A program made the position numbers and the translations under genes. The notes beneath the pieces were generated by a model. It had not been told where the DNA came from. It saw only the letters and a list, made by a program, of their open reading frames with translations, and ran no database searches. A stretch of 64,000 nt of DNA from Alteromonas naphthalenivorans (GTDB taxonomy: Bacteria; Pseudomonadota; Gammaproteobacteria; Enterobacterales; Alteromonadaceae): assembly GCF_000213655.1 (NCBI RefSeq), contig NC_015554.1, forward strand, positions 2,666,001 through 2,730,000. Reading direction: 5' to 3'. Below are positions 29,625 through 37,973 of the stretch, one piece after another. Each line of letters opens with the position of its first letter. The first letter of the stretch is position 1.

Positions 29625-30143
29625 ATGAATTCGTTACTTTCGTGGGTTATCGATACCCTTAATGCTAGCCCTATCAACAGCTTTGTGATGGACAATGCCG
29701 TCGTATTTCCAACATTAGAAATGGCACATTTTCTAGGGCTGAGTCTGCTTTTTGGCTCGCTGCTTGTGGTTGATTTAAGAATGGTAGGCTTTGCTAAGGC
29801 TGTGCCCATCAAGCAGGTTGACGTATTCTTACGTTGGGCGTTAATTGGTTTCGCCATCAATGTGATTTCAGGCTTGCTCTTTGTTGTGGGCGATGCCGAT
29901 AGGTACCTTGTGAATATTGCGTTTTGGGTCAAAATGGGATGCATAATACTGGCGGGGCTCAACACACTGTATTTTGTAATACGAGTCAAACCGCAAATGG
30001 CCACTATGCCGATATCTGCGCGTGCGTTGAATACCCCGGCGCAACTAGATAAAAATGCGCAGGTGGTAGCTTGGATATCACTATTCTTGTGGACTAGCGT
30101 TATTATTTTAGGGCGCTTTATTCCTTATGTGGAAACCCCTTAA
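29625..30143 (+). CDS. DUF6644-like four-helix membrane protein
   Basis: 172 residues from ATG 29625 with TAAGGAGG at 29611-29618; a longer frame from 29565 overlaps the previous gene and is rejected. It has four membrane helices with the pattern FPTLEMAHFLGLSLLFGSLLVVDLRMVG, shared with the C-terminal domain of the preceding protein (LSLHAIGMATMVGIALMLTLRVLG). The conserved His in helix 1 and Arg/Asp in the first loop could bind heme or metal, but that is speculation. Co-transcribed with the upstream fusion gene. Confidence 0.75.
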   Translation: MNSLLSWVIDTLNASPINSFVMDNAVVFPTLEMAHFLGLSLLFGSLLVVDLRMVGFAKAVPIKQVDVFLRWALIGFAINVISGLLFVVGDADRYLVNIAFWVKMGCIILAGLNTLYFVIRVKPQMATMPISARALNTPAQLDKNAQVVAWISLFLWTSVIILGRFIPYVETP

Positions 30144-30161
30144 TTGACTAGACCTGGGTGT

Positions 30162-30237
30162 GCACGAGCTCCAATACCACCGGCTCGTGTGCTGCAAGCT
30201 TTCACTTTGAACCACTCGGACCCGCAGATTCGCGGGT
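30162..30237 (+). other. Two adjacent hairpins in the leader of the HupE gene
   Basis: CACGAGC at 30163-30169 pairs with GCTCGTG at 30183-30189, and ACCCGC at 30220-30225 pairs with GCGGGT at 30232-30237. They fill most of the 120-nt space before the hupE-like ATG. The second is followed by only three T, so it is not a convincing terminator; a cis-regulatory RNA is possible. Confidence 0.4.
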
Positions 30238-30263
30238 TTGAGGCTATAGCTTAGAGTGTTTAA

Positions 30264-30980
30264 ATGAATAACGCTGTGGTCAAAAACACATTAACTCGCT
30301 TTCTATTAGCCTTTTTACCCGCTTTTCCTTTAGCCGGCATATTAGTTTTTCTGTTAGCAACGCCGTCGGCATTAGCCCATGGTGTAGCACAACAAGATCA
30401 AGGCTTTCTCTCCAATGCCTCCGGTGTTCACATCTGGCCTTTTATGTATTTGGGTGCCAAACACATGGTAACCGGATACGACCACCTGCTTTATCTTGTG
30501 GGTGTCATTTTCTTCTTATCCAAATTTCGCGACATCGCTATATTTGTGAGCCTTTTTGCGTTGGGCCACTCCATAACACTACTACTTGGAGTGTTGTCAG
30601 GTCTTCATGTTAACCCCTATCTTATTGACGCTATTATTGGCATATCTATTTGTTATAAGGCACTGGAAAACTTAAGTAAGTTTCGCTTTTTAAACCCTAA
30701 AATGGCCGTGTTTGGCTTTGGGTTAGCTCATGGATTCGGGCTTTCGAGTAAACTGCAAGATTTGGCTTTGGCTACGAATGGGCTCATTCCTAACATGTTG
30801 GCGTTTAATTTAGGTGTCGAAATCGGCCAATTGTTAGCACTTGTCATGCTATTGAGCAGTTTATCTTGGCTGCACAGGCAGCCCCACTACCCTGCTATTT
30901 CAAACGCTGTAAATATGGGGCTATTTGGTGCTGGGCTTATGTTGTTCGGCTTGCACATTACCGGCTATTTATTGGGCTAA
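30264..30980 (+). CDS. HupE/UreJ family membrane protein
   Basis: 238 residues. After a first helix and a signal-like segment ending SALAHG come six or so membrane helices. The family motif is KHMVTGYDHLLYLVGVIFF (about residues 71-89), with later LFALGHSITLLLG and GFGLAHGFGLSS. The His and Asp in these motifs are the likely metal ligands; HupE/UreJ proteins are nickel transporters or hydrogenase/urease accessory proteins. No hydrogenase or urease gene is nearby, so the metal is uncertain. Confidence 0.87.
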   Translation: MNNAVVKNTLTRFLLAFLPAFPLAGILVFLLATPSALAHGVAQQDQGFLSNASGVHIWPFMYLGAKHMVTGYDHLLYLVGVIFFLSKFRDIAIFVSLFALGHSITLLLGVLSGLHVNPYLIDAIIGISICYKALENLSKFRFLNPKMAVFGFGLAHGFGLSSKLQDLALATNGLIPNMLAFNLGVEIGQLLALVMLLSSLSWLHRQPHYPAISNAVNMGLFGAGLMLFGLHITGYLLG

Positions 30981-31096
30981 AACAACGCAAATACAGCATG
31001 AAAACCCAAGGTATAGCTATCTAAAAGACTTGAAGCTAAAACTATTAGAAATAGCGAAAACACCGCGATAAAAGACGCGGTGAAGGAAAATAAATA

Positions 31097-31789
31097 ATGA
31101 CATTGTTAAATAAAATAATACTCACCACCCTTGCCGCTGGCGCTATTTTAGTGGTGGCTATTTTGCCTGCAGAATATGGCATCGATCCTACAGGTTTAGG
31201 TAGCACACTTGGCCTTGTCGAGATGGGTAAAGCCGAGATGGGTAAAGCCGAGCAATCGGTAAGTGAACATACACAACAGGAAAGCGCTGCTCGATTCAAT
31301 ACACAAGATTTAACGCTGTCATTTAATATAGGTGATTACGATCCCACCGCCGAGCGCATAAACGAGTCGGTACAAGGGCTTATTCATCTTGAAGATACGC
31401 CGTTTAAATCAGAAACTTTTGATATCGATATTGAAGACTACGGCGAAATAGAACATAAATTCATTATGCCTGCTGACAGTACATTCGTGTATAGCTGGAA
31501 AGTGCTAAACCACAAGGGTGAAGGTGTGTATTACGATTTTCATGGCCATCCCTCAAGCCAAGACGCGATGCAGTACCCTGACGGATTTGAAATGGCGTAT
31601 TCCCGGGGTGAAGGTATCAAGCAAAGTGGCGCTTTCACAACGCCTTTTGCAGGTTATCATGGCTTTTACTTTATGAATATTGAAGAGGGCCCCATTACTG
31701 TAAGGGTAACAATAAGCGGCTATTGGAAAGAACACAAAGAGATGTTTCGTGCGATAGATGGCAAAGTGATAACTAAAGTGCCTTTTTGA
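31097..31789 (+). CDS. Transmembrane anchor protein, conserved hypothetical
   Basis: 230 residues with one N-terminal membrane helix (about 5-25) followed by LPAEYGIDPTGLGSTLGL, a signature of proteins annotated 'transmembrane anchor protein'. The rest is a periplasmic beta domain with HKFIMPADSTFVYSWKV and a His-containing patch YYDFHGHPS (about residues 142-150). EMGKA is encoded twice in tandem by an exact 15-bp duplication (31220-31249). It follows the HupE gene on the same strand with 116 nt between, and the shared theme is envelope or metal function. True function unknown. Confidence 0.75.
   Translation: MTLLNKIILTTLAAGAILVVAILPAEYGIDPTGLGSTLGLVEMGKAEMGKAEQSVSEHTQQESAARFNTQDLTLSFNIGDYDPTAERINESVQGLIHLEDTPFKSETFDIDIEDYGEIEHKFIMPADSTFVYSWKVLNHKGEGVYYDFHGHPSSQDAMQYPDGFEMAYSRGEGIKQSGAFTTPFAGYHGFYFMNIEEGPITVRVTISGYWKEHKEMFRAIDGKVITKVPF
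31220..31249 (+). repeat. Exact 15-bp in-frame tandem duplication
   Basis: GAGATGGGTAAAGCC occurs twice back to back inside the anchor-protein gene, adding five residues and keeping the frame. It may vary in copy number between strains. Confidence 0.9.
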
Positions 31790-31916
31790 GATTTAGGTTC
31801 TTTTTTTACTAAAATAACTGTGCTCTTTTACTGAGGTAAACGCTGGGTGCGTCAGTTTTTACCGCATTAATACATCATCCTAAGTACTCTTCTTTGGTCA
31901 AGTTTCGGTGGTGGTT

Positions 31917-33032
31917 ATGTGGGAAAAAGACGCAACAAAAATAAATATTCACGTTATTGGTGTAGGTGGGTGTGGAGGTAACGCAATTAGCAATATGTCT
32001 TCCGCTTCAGCGCACAGCACCATTAGGTTTAGCTCGATTAATACCGATATTTCTGCGCTAAACCAGTGTCAAAACCTTTCACATAAACAATCTCAAGAAC
32101 ATTCAACAAAGCATGAAGTTGTGTTGATTGGCGAGCACACCACAAAAGGTTTCGGCGCAGGCGCCAACCCTGAAGTGGCTAAACATGCCGCCGAACATAG
32201 TATTGAGTTATTAAAAGCCCTGATCGCCGACGACACCCTCATTATAGTGATAGCAGGGCTTGGAGGAGGAACCGGCAGCGGTGCCACTTCAGTGTTGTTA
32301 GATTTAGCATCAGAAATGGGAATAGATGCCCTTTGCTTTGTTACCCTGCCCTTTAAATCTGAAGGGGATAAACGCAAAGAAATAGCCTATCACGCCCTTG
32401 AAGAAATTAAGCGCAAAGCCAACGCGACCCTGGTGCTTTCAAACGATGCACTTATCACCGCGCTTGATGCAACCGTGGGCATTATTAGCGCCTTCCGGCA
32501 TTGTGACACGCAAATGCAGCGAATTGTTGAATCCATCATTACTATGCTAACCAGCACGGGTTACATCAATGTTGATATCAACGATTTCAGCCATATTCTA
32601 TCACTTGAAGGTGATACCGCCTTAGGCGTTGGCGTGGCGCACAGTGATGAAACACTTTGTGATGCACTAACGCATGCTTTGAAGAACCCTTTAGTACAAA
32701 CCAACCATATTAAAGGCACGCAAGGTGTAATAGTTCAGCTATCTTGTCAACAAGAGCCCAGCCTTGCAATGTACGAAAGTATGCTGGCTGAGCTACAAAC
32801 CTTGATAGACAGCTCTCGAGCATTGATTATTAGTGGCGTAACTATCTCGGAAGAACTTCCCCACTTTGCTGAGGTGTTGGTTATTGCGACAGGCATTCCA
32901 CCTGATGCGCAAAGCGAACCTTCTTCTGAAAAGATAGTAGAGATGAAGCGACCAAGACTATCTCAACCCTATAATGGTAAAAGCGAGTATCTAGATACCC
33001 CGACTTTCGTGAGGCTAAAAGGAAAAGGCTAG
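31917..33032 (+). CDS. Second FtsZ-type GTPase (divergent FtsZ paralogue)
   Basis: 371 residues. The FtsZ nucleotide motifs are all recognisable: VIGVGGCGGNAISNM near the N-terminus, INTD (T2 loop), AGLGGGTGSGA (tubulin signature, about residues 112-122), PFKSEGDKR, SNDALI, and the catalytic T7 loop NVDIND (about 218-223). After a short linker of some 35 residues the protein ends EYLDTPTFVRLKGKG, closely like the FtsZ C-terminal peptide DYLDIPAFLRKQ that binds FtsA and ZipA. Spacing elsewhere is FtsZ-like but the sequence is far more divergent than a housekeeping FtsZ, and no dcw genes are near. A weak ribosome site leaves ATG 31917 or GTG 31908 possible. It is convergent with a WYL regulator. 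It may modulate division or form a separate filament. Confidence 0.85.
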   Translation: MWEKDATKINIHVIGVGGCGGNAISNMSSASAHSTIRFSSINTDISALNQCQNLSHKQSQEHSTKHEVVLIGEHTTKGFGAGANPEVAKHAAEHSIELLKALIADDTLIIVIAGLGGGTGSGATSVLLDLASEMGIDALCFVTLPFKSEGDKRKEIAYHALEEIKRKANATLVLSNDALITALDATVGIISAFRHCDTQMQRIVESIITMLTSTGYINVDINDFSHILSLEGDTALGVGVAHSDETLCDALTHALKNPLVQTNHIKGTQGVIVQLSCQQEPSLAMYESMLAELQTLIDSSRALIISGVTISEELPHFAEVLVIATGIPPDAQSEPSSEKIVEMKRPRLSQPYNGKSEYLDTPTFVRLKGKG

Positions 33033-33085
33033 AGAATAACGCTTCGCCAGCCCGAATAATCAACGCTAAAACGCGCGTTGTTATA

Positions 33086-34129
33086 TTAATTGCAGTAAGT
33101 CTGGTAGAGGCTTTCCGACAAGCCTGTAAAGTAACGTCTAAGCGATAAGGGCTCAAGAACTTCAATATTACTTCCTAGCCCTCTTAAAAATGCGCGAAGC
33201 TTACTGTCGTCGGTAACCGTTGCCGTCAATAGTGACTTTCCGGCAATCGTTGAGCTGCAGATGTTTTGATCTTCAGCCAGCTTATAGCCGTGTAATAGGA
33301 AGAAAGAATTGTCGTTGATAAGCAGTTTCAATTCCGCTTTTTCTTGCGTTGACACCAACTCAGCTCGGAGGCTTTTGTGATAGTCATTGCTTTGCTGGCA
33401 ATCACTCTTTGTCACCTCAACATTTCGAATAAAATTTATCGGTAAGGAATATCGTCTGGTATGCAAAGATCCAAAAGTACATATAAATATTAGACGACCA
33501 TTTTGCTGTATTAACCCCATTGGGTTCACTTTATCATAATGCTTCCATACTGCTTTTTTTGCGCGCTTGAAAAGCCTTTTTATATCTGCATTCACCTGTT
33601 TTTTGTAATACAAAGCGTTTTTTAAACGCTCTAACGTAACCGGGTCGATATCAGGTGGCACCAAAGGTTGTGACACTTGCACATTACTCACCGACTTTGA
33701 CCAATGCTGCAAAAGCGAGTCGTTATCATGAGCTAGTATTTGCTCGGCCTTATTGAAGTAAGGCTGTAGTTCTTTCAATGTAGTATTCGGAAGGGTTTCA
33801 CTAGATTGCTCGAGTACATTGAACGCAAGGGCGGTATTGCCATCCATCAAGCTTAAGTTTAATTTCTTGAAACAGGCATTAATATTCCAGCCAAAGGGTT
33901 TTGAGCGTTTATCCACTTCAAGGCCAAACAAGCCTATTTGCTCAAGGCTTTTTAAATCTCGCTGCACAGTACGCATATCAATATTGGCGTGACCACTGTT
34001 TTGCAAGTTATCTAAAATCTGCCGACTCGACACTTTACGAGGTGCGCGGGGTATAAATTGTAGAATGTCTAACTTTCGCTGGAATGCGTTCACAAGTATC
34101 GACCTGTTATTGGAATTGCCTATTAGCAT
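33086..34129 (-). CDS. WYL-domain type transcriptional regulator
   Basis: 347 residues from ATG 34129. The N-terminal winged HTH (about residues 8-70: RKLDILQFIPRAPRKVSSRQ, then DMRTVQRDLKSLEQIG) is of the DeoR/YafY kind. The C-terminal half resembles a WYL domain followed by a C-terminal extension, but the namesake motif is degenerate (RLIFICTFGSLHTRRYSL). WYL proteins sense ligands or nucleic acid and several regulate phage-defence genes. ATG 34159 lies within a palindrome and is less likely as start. It is convergent with the FtsZ-like gene and divergent from the ParD-like/map pair. Confidence 0.82.
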   Translation of the reverse strand: MLIGNSNNRSILVNAFQRKLDILQFIPRAPRKVSSRQILDNLQNSGHANIDMRTVQRDLKSLEQIGLFGLEVDKRSKPFGWNINACFKKLNLSLMDGNTALAFNVLEQSSETLPNTTLKELQPYFNKAEQILAHDNDSLLQHWSKSVSNVQVSQPLVPPDIDPVTLERLKNALYYKKQVNADIKRLFKRAKKAVWKHYDKVNPMGLIQQNGRLIFICTFGSLHTRRYSLPINFIRNVEVTKSDCQQSNDYHKSLRAELVSTQEKAELKLLINDNSFFLLHGYKLAEDQNICSSTIAGKSLLTATVTDDSKLRAFLRGLGSNIEVLEPLSLRRYFTGLSESLYQTYCN

Positions 34130-34133
34130 AAAT

Positions 34134-34164
34134 AACACATGCGACAAAAAGTGTCGCATGTGTT
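34134..34164. promoter_or_regulatory. 13-bp palindrome, probable regulator operator
   Basis: AACACATGCGACA at 34134-34146 and TGTCGCATGTGTT at 34152-34164 are perfect inverted copies with a 5-nt centre. It lies just upstream of the WYL-type gene start and about 100 bp before the divergent ParD-like gene, a good place for autoregulation. As RNA it would also make a strong hairpin. Confidence 0.65.
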
Positions 34165-34267
34165 TTGTTAACGTCTGCTGCTATTAAGTTCACGAATCAA
34201 GCATTAGACAAGATACATGTTTTAGTACATTATGTAGCAAAACATATATTTCTAAATTGGGTTTATT

Positions 34268-34474
34268 ATGGGAATTGTTAAGATATCTGATGCATTGCAT
34301 GAAGAGGTGCGTAAAACCAGCGCAGTGATGGAACGTTCTATTAATTCGCAAGCAGAATTTTGGATGAAAGTCGGCCGGCTAGCAGAGCAAAATCCCAAAT
34401 TATCTTATGAACAAATCATTGATTTAGAGATGCGCTCTCAAAACGTATCTTCAGTAAGGTTGGTTAGTGAATAG
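34268..34474 (+). CDS. ParD-like antitoxin family protein
   Basis: 68 residues, beginning MGIVKISDALHEEVRKTSAVMERSINSQAE, a ribbon-helix-helix-like start typical of ParD-like antitoxins. The rest is helical. Its stop overlaps the start of the methionine aminopeptidase gene by 8 bp, so the two are translationally coupled. No toxin of known type is adjacent. The ribosome site before ATG 34268 is weak. DNA binding and autoregulation are inferred from the family. Confidence 0.75.
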   Translation: MGIVKISDALHEEVRKTSAVMERSINSQAEFWMKVGRLAEQNPKLSYEQIIDLEMRSQNVSSVRLVSE

Positions 34475-35237
34475 CCTTATAAAATCAGCCAGTGAAATTG
34501 CACTAATGCGTGAATCAGGCAAATTACTGGCAAAGGTTTTCAACGAGCTAGATAGCTTTATGGCTCCTGGCATTACCACCCTTGAAATTGATAGCTTTGT
34601 AGAACGGTTTATTGTTGATTGCCTTAAAGCAAGACCCGCAAGTAAAGGGCAATATGGGTATCAATTTGTACTCAATAGTTCTGTGAATGACGTGGTTTGC
34701 CATGGTGTTCCTTCTGCAGCTAAAAAGCTTAAGAATGGTGATATCGTCAACATAGACATCACCCTAGAAAAAAATGGCTATATTGCAGATAGCAGCAAAA
34801 TGTACGCAATTGGTACAGTTTCACCTATTGCGAAAAAGTTAATTGATGTGACTTATGAAGCGATGTACAAAGGCATAGAGACCGTTAAACACGGCTCGAC
34901 AATTGGTGACATTGGTGCCGCTATTCAAGAGCATGCGCAGAAACATGGGTACAGTGTTGTTCGCGATTATTGTGGCCATGGCATTGGCAAAGAAATGCAT
35001 GAAGAGCCAGAAATAGTCCACGTGGGTAGCGCGGGAACTGGGCTTAAATTGGAAGCAGGCATGACCTTCACAATAGAGCCCATGATTAACCAAGGCACGT
35101 ATAAAACAAAGCTTAAAAAAGACGGTTGGACCGTGGTTACACGAGATAAGAAACTATCTGCTCAGTGGGAACACACGGTATTGGTAACGGCGACAGGCGC
35201 AGAAATACTAACATTAAGAGATTCTGAGCCTAGATAA
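34467..35237 (+). CDS. map: Type I methionine aminopeptidase
   Basis: 256 residues from GTG 34467. All five metal ligands of the family are visible: Asp in VNIDITL, Asp in IADSSKM, His in YCGHGIG, Glu in FTIEPM and Glu in QWEHTVLV. It removes N-terminal Met from nascent proteins. The housekeeping map usually lies by rpsB-tsf; here it sits behind a ParD-like gene, which suggests a second copy with its own regulation. TAAGG at 34455-34459 is the ribosome site. Its C-terminus is near-standard. Confidence 0.92.
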   Translation: MNSLIKSASEIALMRESGKLLAKVFNELDSFMAPGITTLEIDSFVERFIVDCLKARPASKGQYGYQFVLNSSVNDVVCHGVPSAAKKLKNGDIVNIDITLEKNGYIADSSKMYAIGTVSPIAKKLIDVTYEAMYKGIETVKHGSTIGDIGAAIQEHAQKHGYSVVRDYCGHGIGKEMHEEPEIVHVGSAGTGLKLEAGMTFTIEPMINQGTYKTKLKKDGWTVVTRDKKLSAQWEHTVLVTATGAEILTLRDSEPR

Positions 35238-35241
35238 GAAT

Positions 35242-35598
35242 CTAGCTTTTAACGGATAGAGGAAAAGCCTCAAAACTCACGCCTTCATGCCCTGTCTGCA
35301 TAAAATTGCGAATATTTGCGTGGTCATCACCATCAGGATTTTTTAAAACGTCATCACGATAGAAGCCACCAAACAGTGCTAATGTCTGTGCTTGGTTAAG
35401 TTGAAGATGCTGGCCTAACGCGAGTAATTTGCAAGAACCATTGTTTTGGTTAGCTTCATTAGTTACTTCACCATTGGTAAAGGCCGTTGGCGTGAATGTG
35501 AATGCATTATCGATAAGGGCTGTTACATCTCCAAACTCAACGCTTTCAGGAGATTTAATTAAGTGCTTTTTTAAAGCATCGACATTGTTGTAATTCAT
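35242..35598 (-). CDS. HopJ type III effector family protein
   Basis: 118 residues matching the HopJ family pattern: VEFGDVTALIDNAFTFTPTAF near the N-terminus and SCKLLALGQHLQLNQAQTLALFG in the middle, ending DHANIRNFMQTG. Despite the name, the family is common in bacteria without type III secretion, and its function is unknown. It is convergent with map, with 4 nt between the stops. Confidence 0.85.
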   Translation of the reverse strand: MNYNNVDALKKHLIKSPESVEFGDVTALIDNAFTFTPTAFTNGEVTNEANQNNGSCKLLALGQHLQLNQAQTLALFGGFYRDDVLKNPDGDDHANIRNFMQTGHEGVSFEAFPLSVKS

Positions 35599-35710
35599 AT
35601 AAAATTTCCGTTACGGGTCTTAAAAAACGGAAGTGTAAAATCGTATGTGTAGGGTTGCAAGCAGGTTTACATGCTTCTGGGTCTTATTGAACGAATAGGT
35701 TGTGCAACAG

Positions 35711-36119
35711 TTAATCACCAAGTACCACTTGATTACGGCCCATCTGTTTGGCTTTTAGCAAGGCTTTATCGGCTCTGTCGATGATAGATTCTGCTTTGCT
35801 GTCGGTTGGTACTAGGTTAGCTACGCCTAAACTAACCGTAACGTTAGATACCTGTGATGAGTTTTCTAAGCCAATTTCTAGCTTGCTCACAGCTGCTCTA
35901 ACCCGCTCAGCAATGGTCAGGGCTTGTTCACCTGAAGTGCCTGGCAAAATAGCAATAAACTCCTCGCCGCCAAAACGCCCTGGAGTATCATAATCCCGCA
36001 AGGTCACTTTAATGGTGTCGGCAATCGTTTTGAGAACCGTATCACCGACTAAGTGACCATAATTGTGACATGAATCGGCTATCTAAATTTACCGCTATGA
36101 GCTGCAACTTCAAATACTC
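35711..36119 (-). pseudogene. Decayed diguanylate cyclase (GGDEF) fragment
   Basis: The frame from 36007 to 35711 encodes the second half of a GGDEF domain with an intact active site (GRFGGEEFIAILPG) and the usual DRADKALLKAKQMGRNQV end. In the same frame further upstream HNYGHLVGDTVLKTIADTI is visible, then LIAVNLD appears in another frame. About 5 nt are missing between 36064 and 36083 compared with the family spacing. No sensor domain or start precedes it. So it is a truncated, frameshifted relic. Confidence 0.75.
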
Positions 36120-36191
36120 ACCACAGTGTAAAGTAACGAGATGGATATGTAGTACAATGCCCTCTAAATCAAACGTGTTAAAGAGGCGCCA

Positions 36192-37895
36192 ATGTTAGAC
36201 GATCAAGAGAATAAAACTGAACAGCCAATTCAAACTGTTAGCGACCTTGCAAAATACGTTGATTATTCATTTTTAAATAGTCTGGTTGTGGATCCGCACG
36301 CTAAAGAAGATGGTAATGAGCATAACCCAAGGCAGGTATTCTCTGGCCATTATGTACCGGTAACGCCCACCCCTATTGAAAACCCTATCTACGTTGCTCA
36401 TAGCCAAGCGTTCTTTGAAGAATTAGGCTTTGATAACAGTCTTGCCCACACGCCTGAATTTATGCGTTTGTTTTCTGGTGGCATGACTTCCCTACCCGCC
36501 GAGTTACGACCCTATGGCTGGGCTACCGGCTATGCCTTGTCAATTTATGGCACCGAATATATTCAGCAATGCCCATTTTCAACGGGCAATGGATATGGAG
36601 ATGGCCGAGCCCTTTCAGTACTGGAAATTGTTACTAATGGAAAGCGCTTTGAAATGCAGTTAAAGGGCGCAGGAAGAACACCATACTGCCGAGGCGCTGA
36701 CGGCAGAGCAGTATTGCGCTCGAGTGTTCGAGAGTTTTTAGTACAAGAGCATATGCACGCATTGGGTGTTCCTACGTCGCGTTCTCTCAGTTTATTTATG
36801 TCTCAGTCTGAAACTGTCGACAGACCTTGGTATTTAGAGGGCTCAAACTCTCAAGACCCAGAAGAGATGGTGCCAAATCTTGTGGCCATCTCAACCCGCG
36901 TTGCCCCTTCATTTATTCGCGTGGGCCAGCTAGAACTTTTTGGAAGACGAGCAAGAAGCAACCAACACCCTACGGCTTTAAAAGAGCTTCAGCTTCTAGC
37001 AACGCATTTGATTGAACGTGAATATAAAAATGATATCGATACAGCCCAACCCTTTGAAGCTCAGATTGTTGCCCTAGCTACTGCGTTTCAAGACCGACTC
37101 ACATCCCTTGTGGCGCATTGGATTCGAGTAGGTTATTGCCAAGGAAACTTCAATAGCGACAACTGCGCGGCTGGAGGATATACACTTGATTACGGACCCT
37201 TTGGGTTTTGTGAGTTATTCGACCCAGCTTACCAACCATGGACTGGTGGAGGTCGTCACTTCTCGTTTTTAAACCAGCCTGTAGCGGCAGAAAAAAACTT
37301 TGATATGTTCTGTCGCGCTGTGGAGCCCTTGCTCATCAATGCACCAACTGAACTAGAAGCATTACGTGATGTGAACAGCAACTTTGCCACGGTCATGCAA
37401 GAAAAGATGGACAACATGTGGGCCGCAAAACTCGGGCTTAACGCTTACGATAATGAGCTGCTGCTTCAACTATTACACTTAATGATGCGCACTGGTGTGG
37501 ACTATAACCACTTTTTTAGAGAGCTATCTAACCTTCCTAAAGATGTTGAAGCACTAAAAACAAGTTTTTATGCTGAGCTTAAAGAAAGCATGAGTTTTGA
37601 ATGGAATGAGTGGCTAAAAAGTTGGCGAACTCAACTTGAAAAGTCGGGTGATATTAATGATATTTCAAAAAAGATGAAGCTTACTAACCCTAAGTTTACA
37701 TGGCGTGAATGGTTAGTTGTACCGGCGTATAAAGACGCACAAGTTGGCAATTTTGATCGTATTCACGCACTGCAAGACGTGCTGACTAAACCCTACGAAG
37801 AACAATCAGAGCAAACACAAAGCGGTTATTACCGTTTGCGCCCGCGAGAATATTTTAATGCTGGAGGTATTTCACACTACAGCTGTTCTTCGTAG
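36192..37895 (+). CDS. selO: SelO/YdiU-type protein adenylyltransferase, divergent
   Basis: 567 residues, longer than E. coli SelO (478). The pseudokinase core is recognisable: [20 protein letters not shown] (about residues 156-175), [31 protein letters not shown] (metal-binding Asn/Asp, about residues 317-328) and [14 protein letters not shown]. SelO transfers AMP to Ser/Thr/Tyr of target proteins and is linked to redox stress. The N-terminal part ([20 protein letters not shown]) lacks the usual AGHQFG motif, so this is a divergent subfamily. GAGG precedes the ATG. The symbol is by family only. Confidence 0.85.
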   Translation: MLDDQENKTEQPIQTVSDLAKYVDYSFLNSLVVDPHAKEDGNEHNPRQVFSGHYVPVTPTPIENPIYVAHSQAFFEELGFDNSLAHTPEFMRLFSGGMTSLPAELRPYGWATGYALSIYGTEYIQQCPFSTGNGYGDGRALSVLEIVTNGKRFEMQLKGAGRTPYCRGADGRAVLRSSVREFLVQEHMHALGVPTSRSLSLFMSQSETVDRPWYLEGSNSQDPEEMVPNLVAISTRVAPSFIRVGQLELFGRRARSNQHPTALKELQLLATHLIEREYKNDIDTAQPFEAQIVALATAFQDRLTSLVAHWIRVGYCQGNFNSDNCAAGGYTLDYGPFGFCELFDPAYQPWTGGGRHFSFLNQPVAAEKNFDMFCRAVEPLLINAPTELEALRDVNSNFATVMQEKMDNMWAAKLGLNAYDNELLLQLLHLMMRTGVDYNHFFRELSNLPKDVEALKTSFYAELKESMSFEWNEWLKSWRTQLEKSGDINDISKKMKLTNPKFTWREWLVVPAYKDAQVGNFDRIHALQDVLTKPYEEQSEQTQSGYYRLRPREYFNAGGISHYSCSS

Positions 37896-37973
37896 AGGGT
37901 TAGCCCTTTTAGCAGGGCTAGCCGTTACAGTGAAGCTAGGAACTTTAACAATAACTTCAACTATAATAATCAG

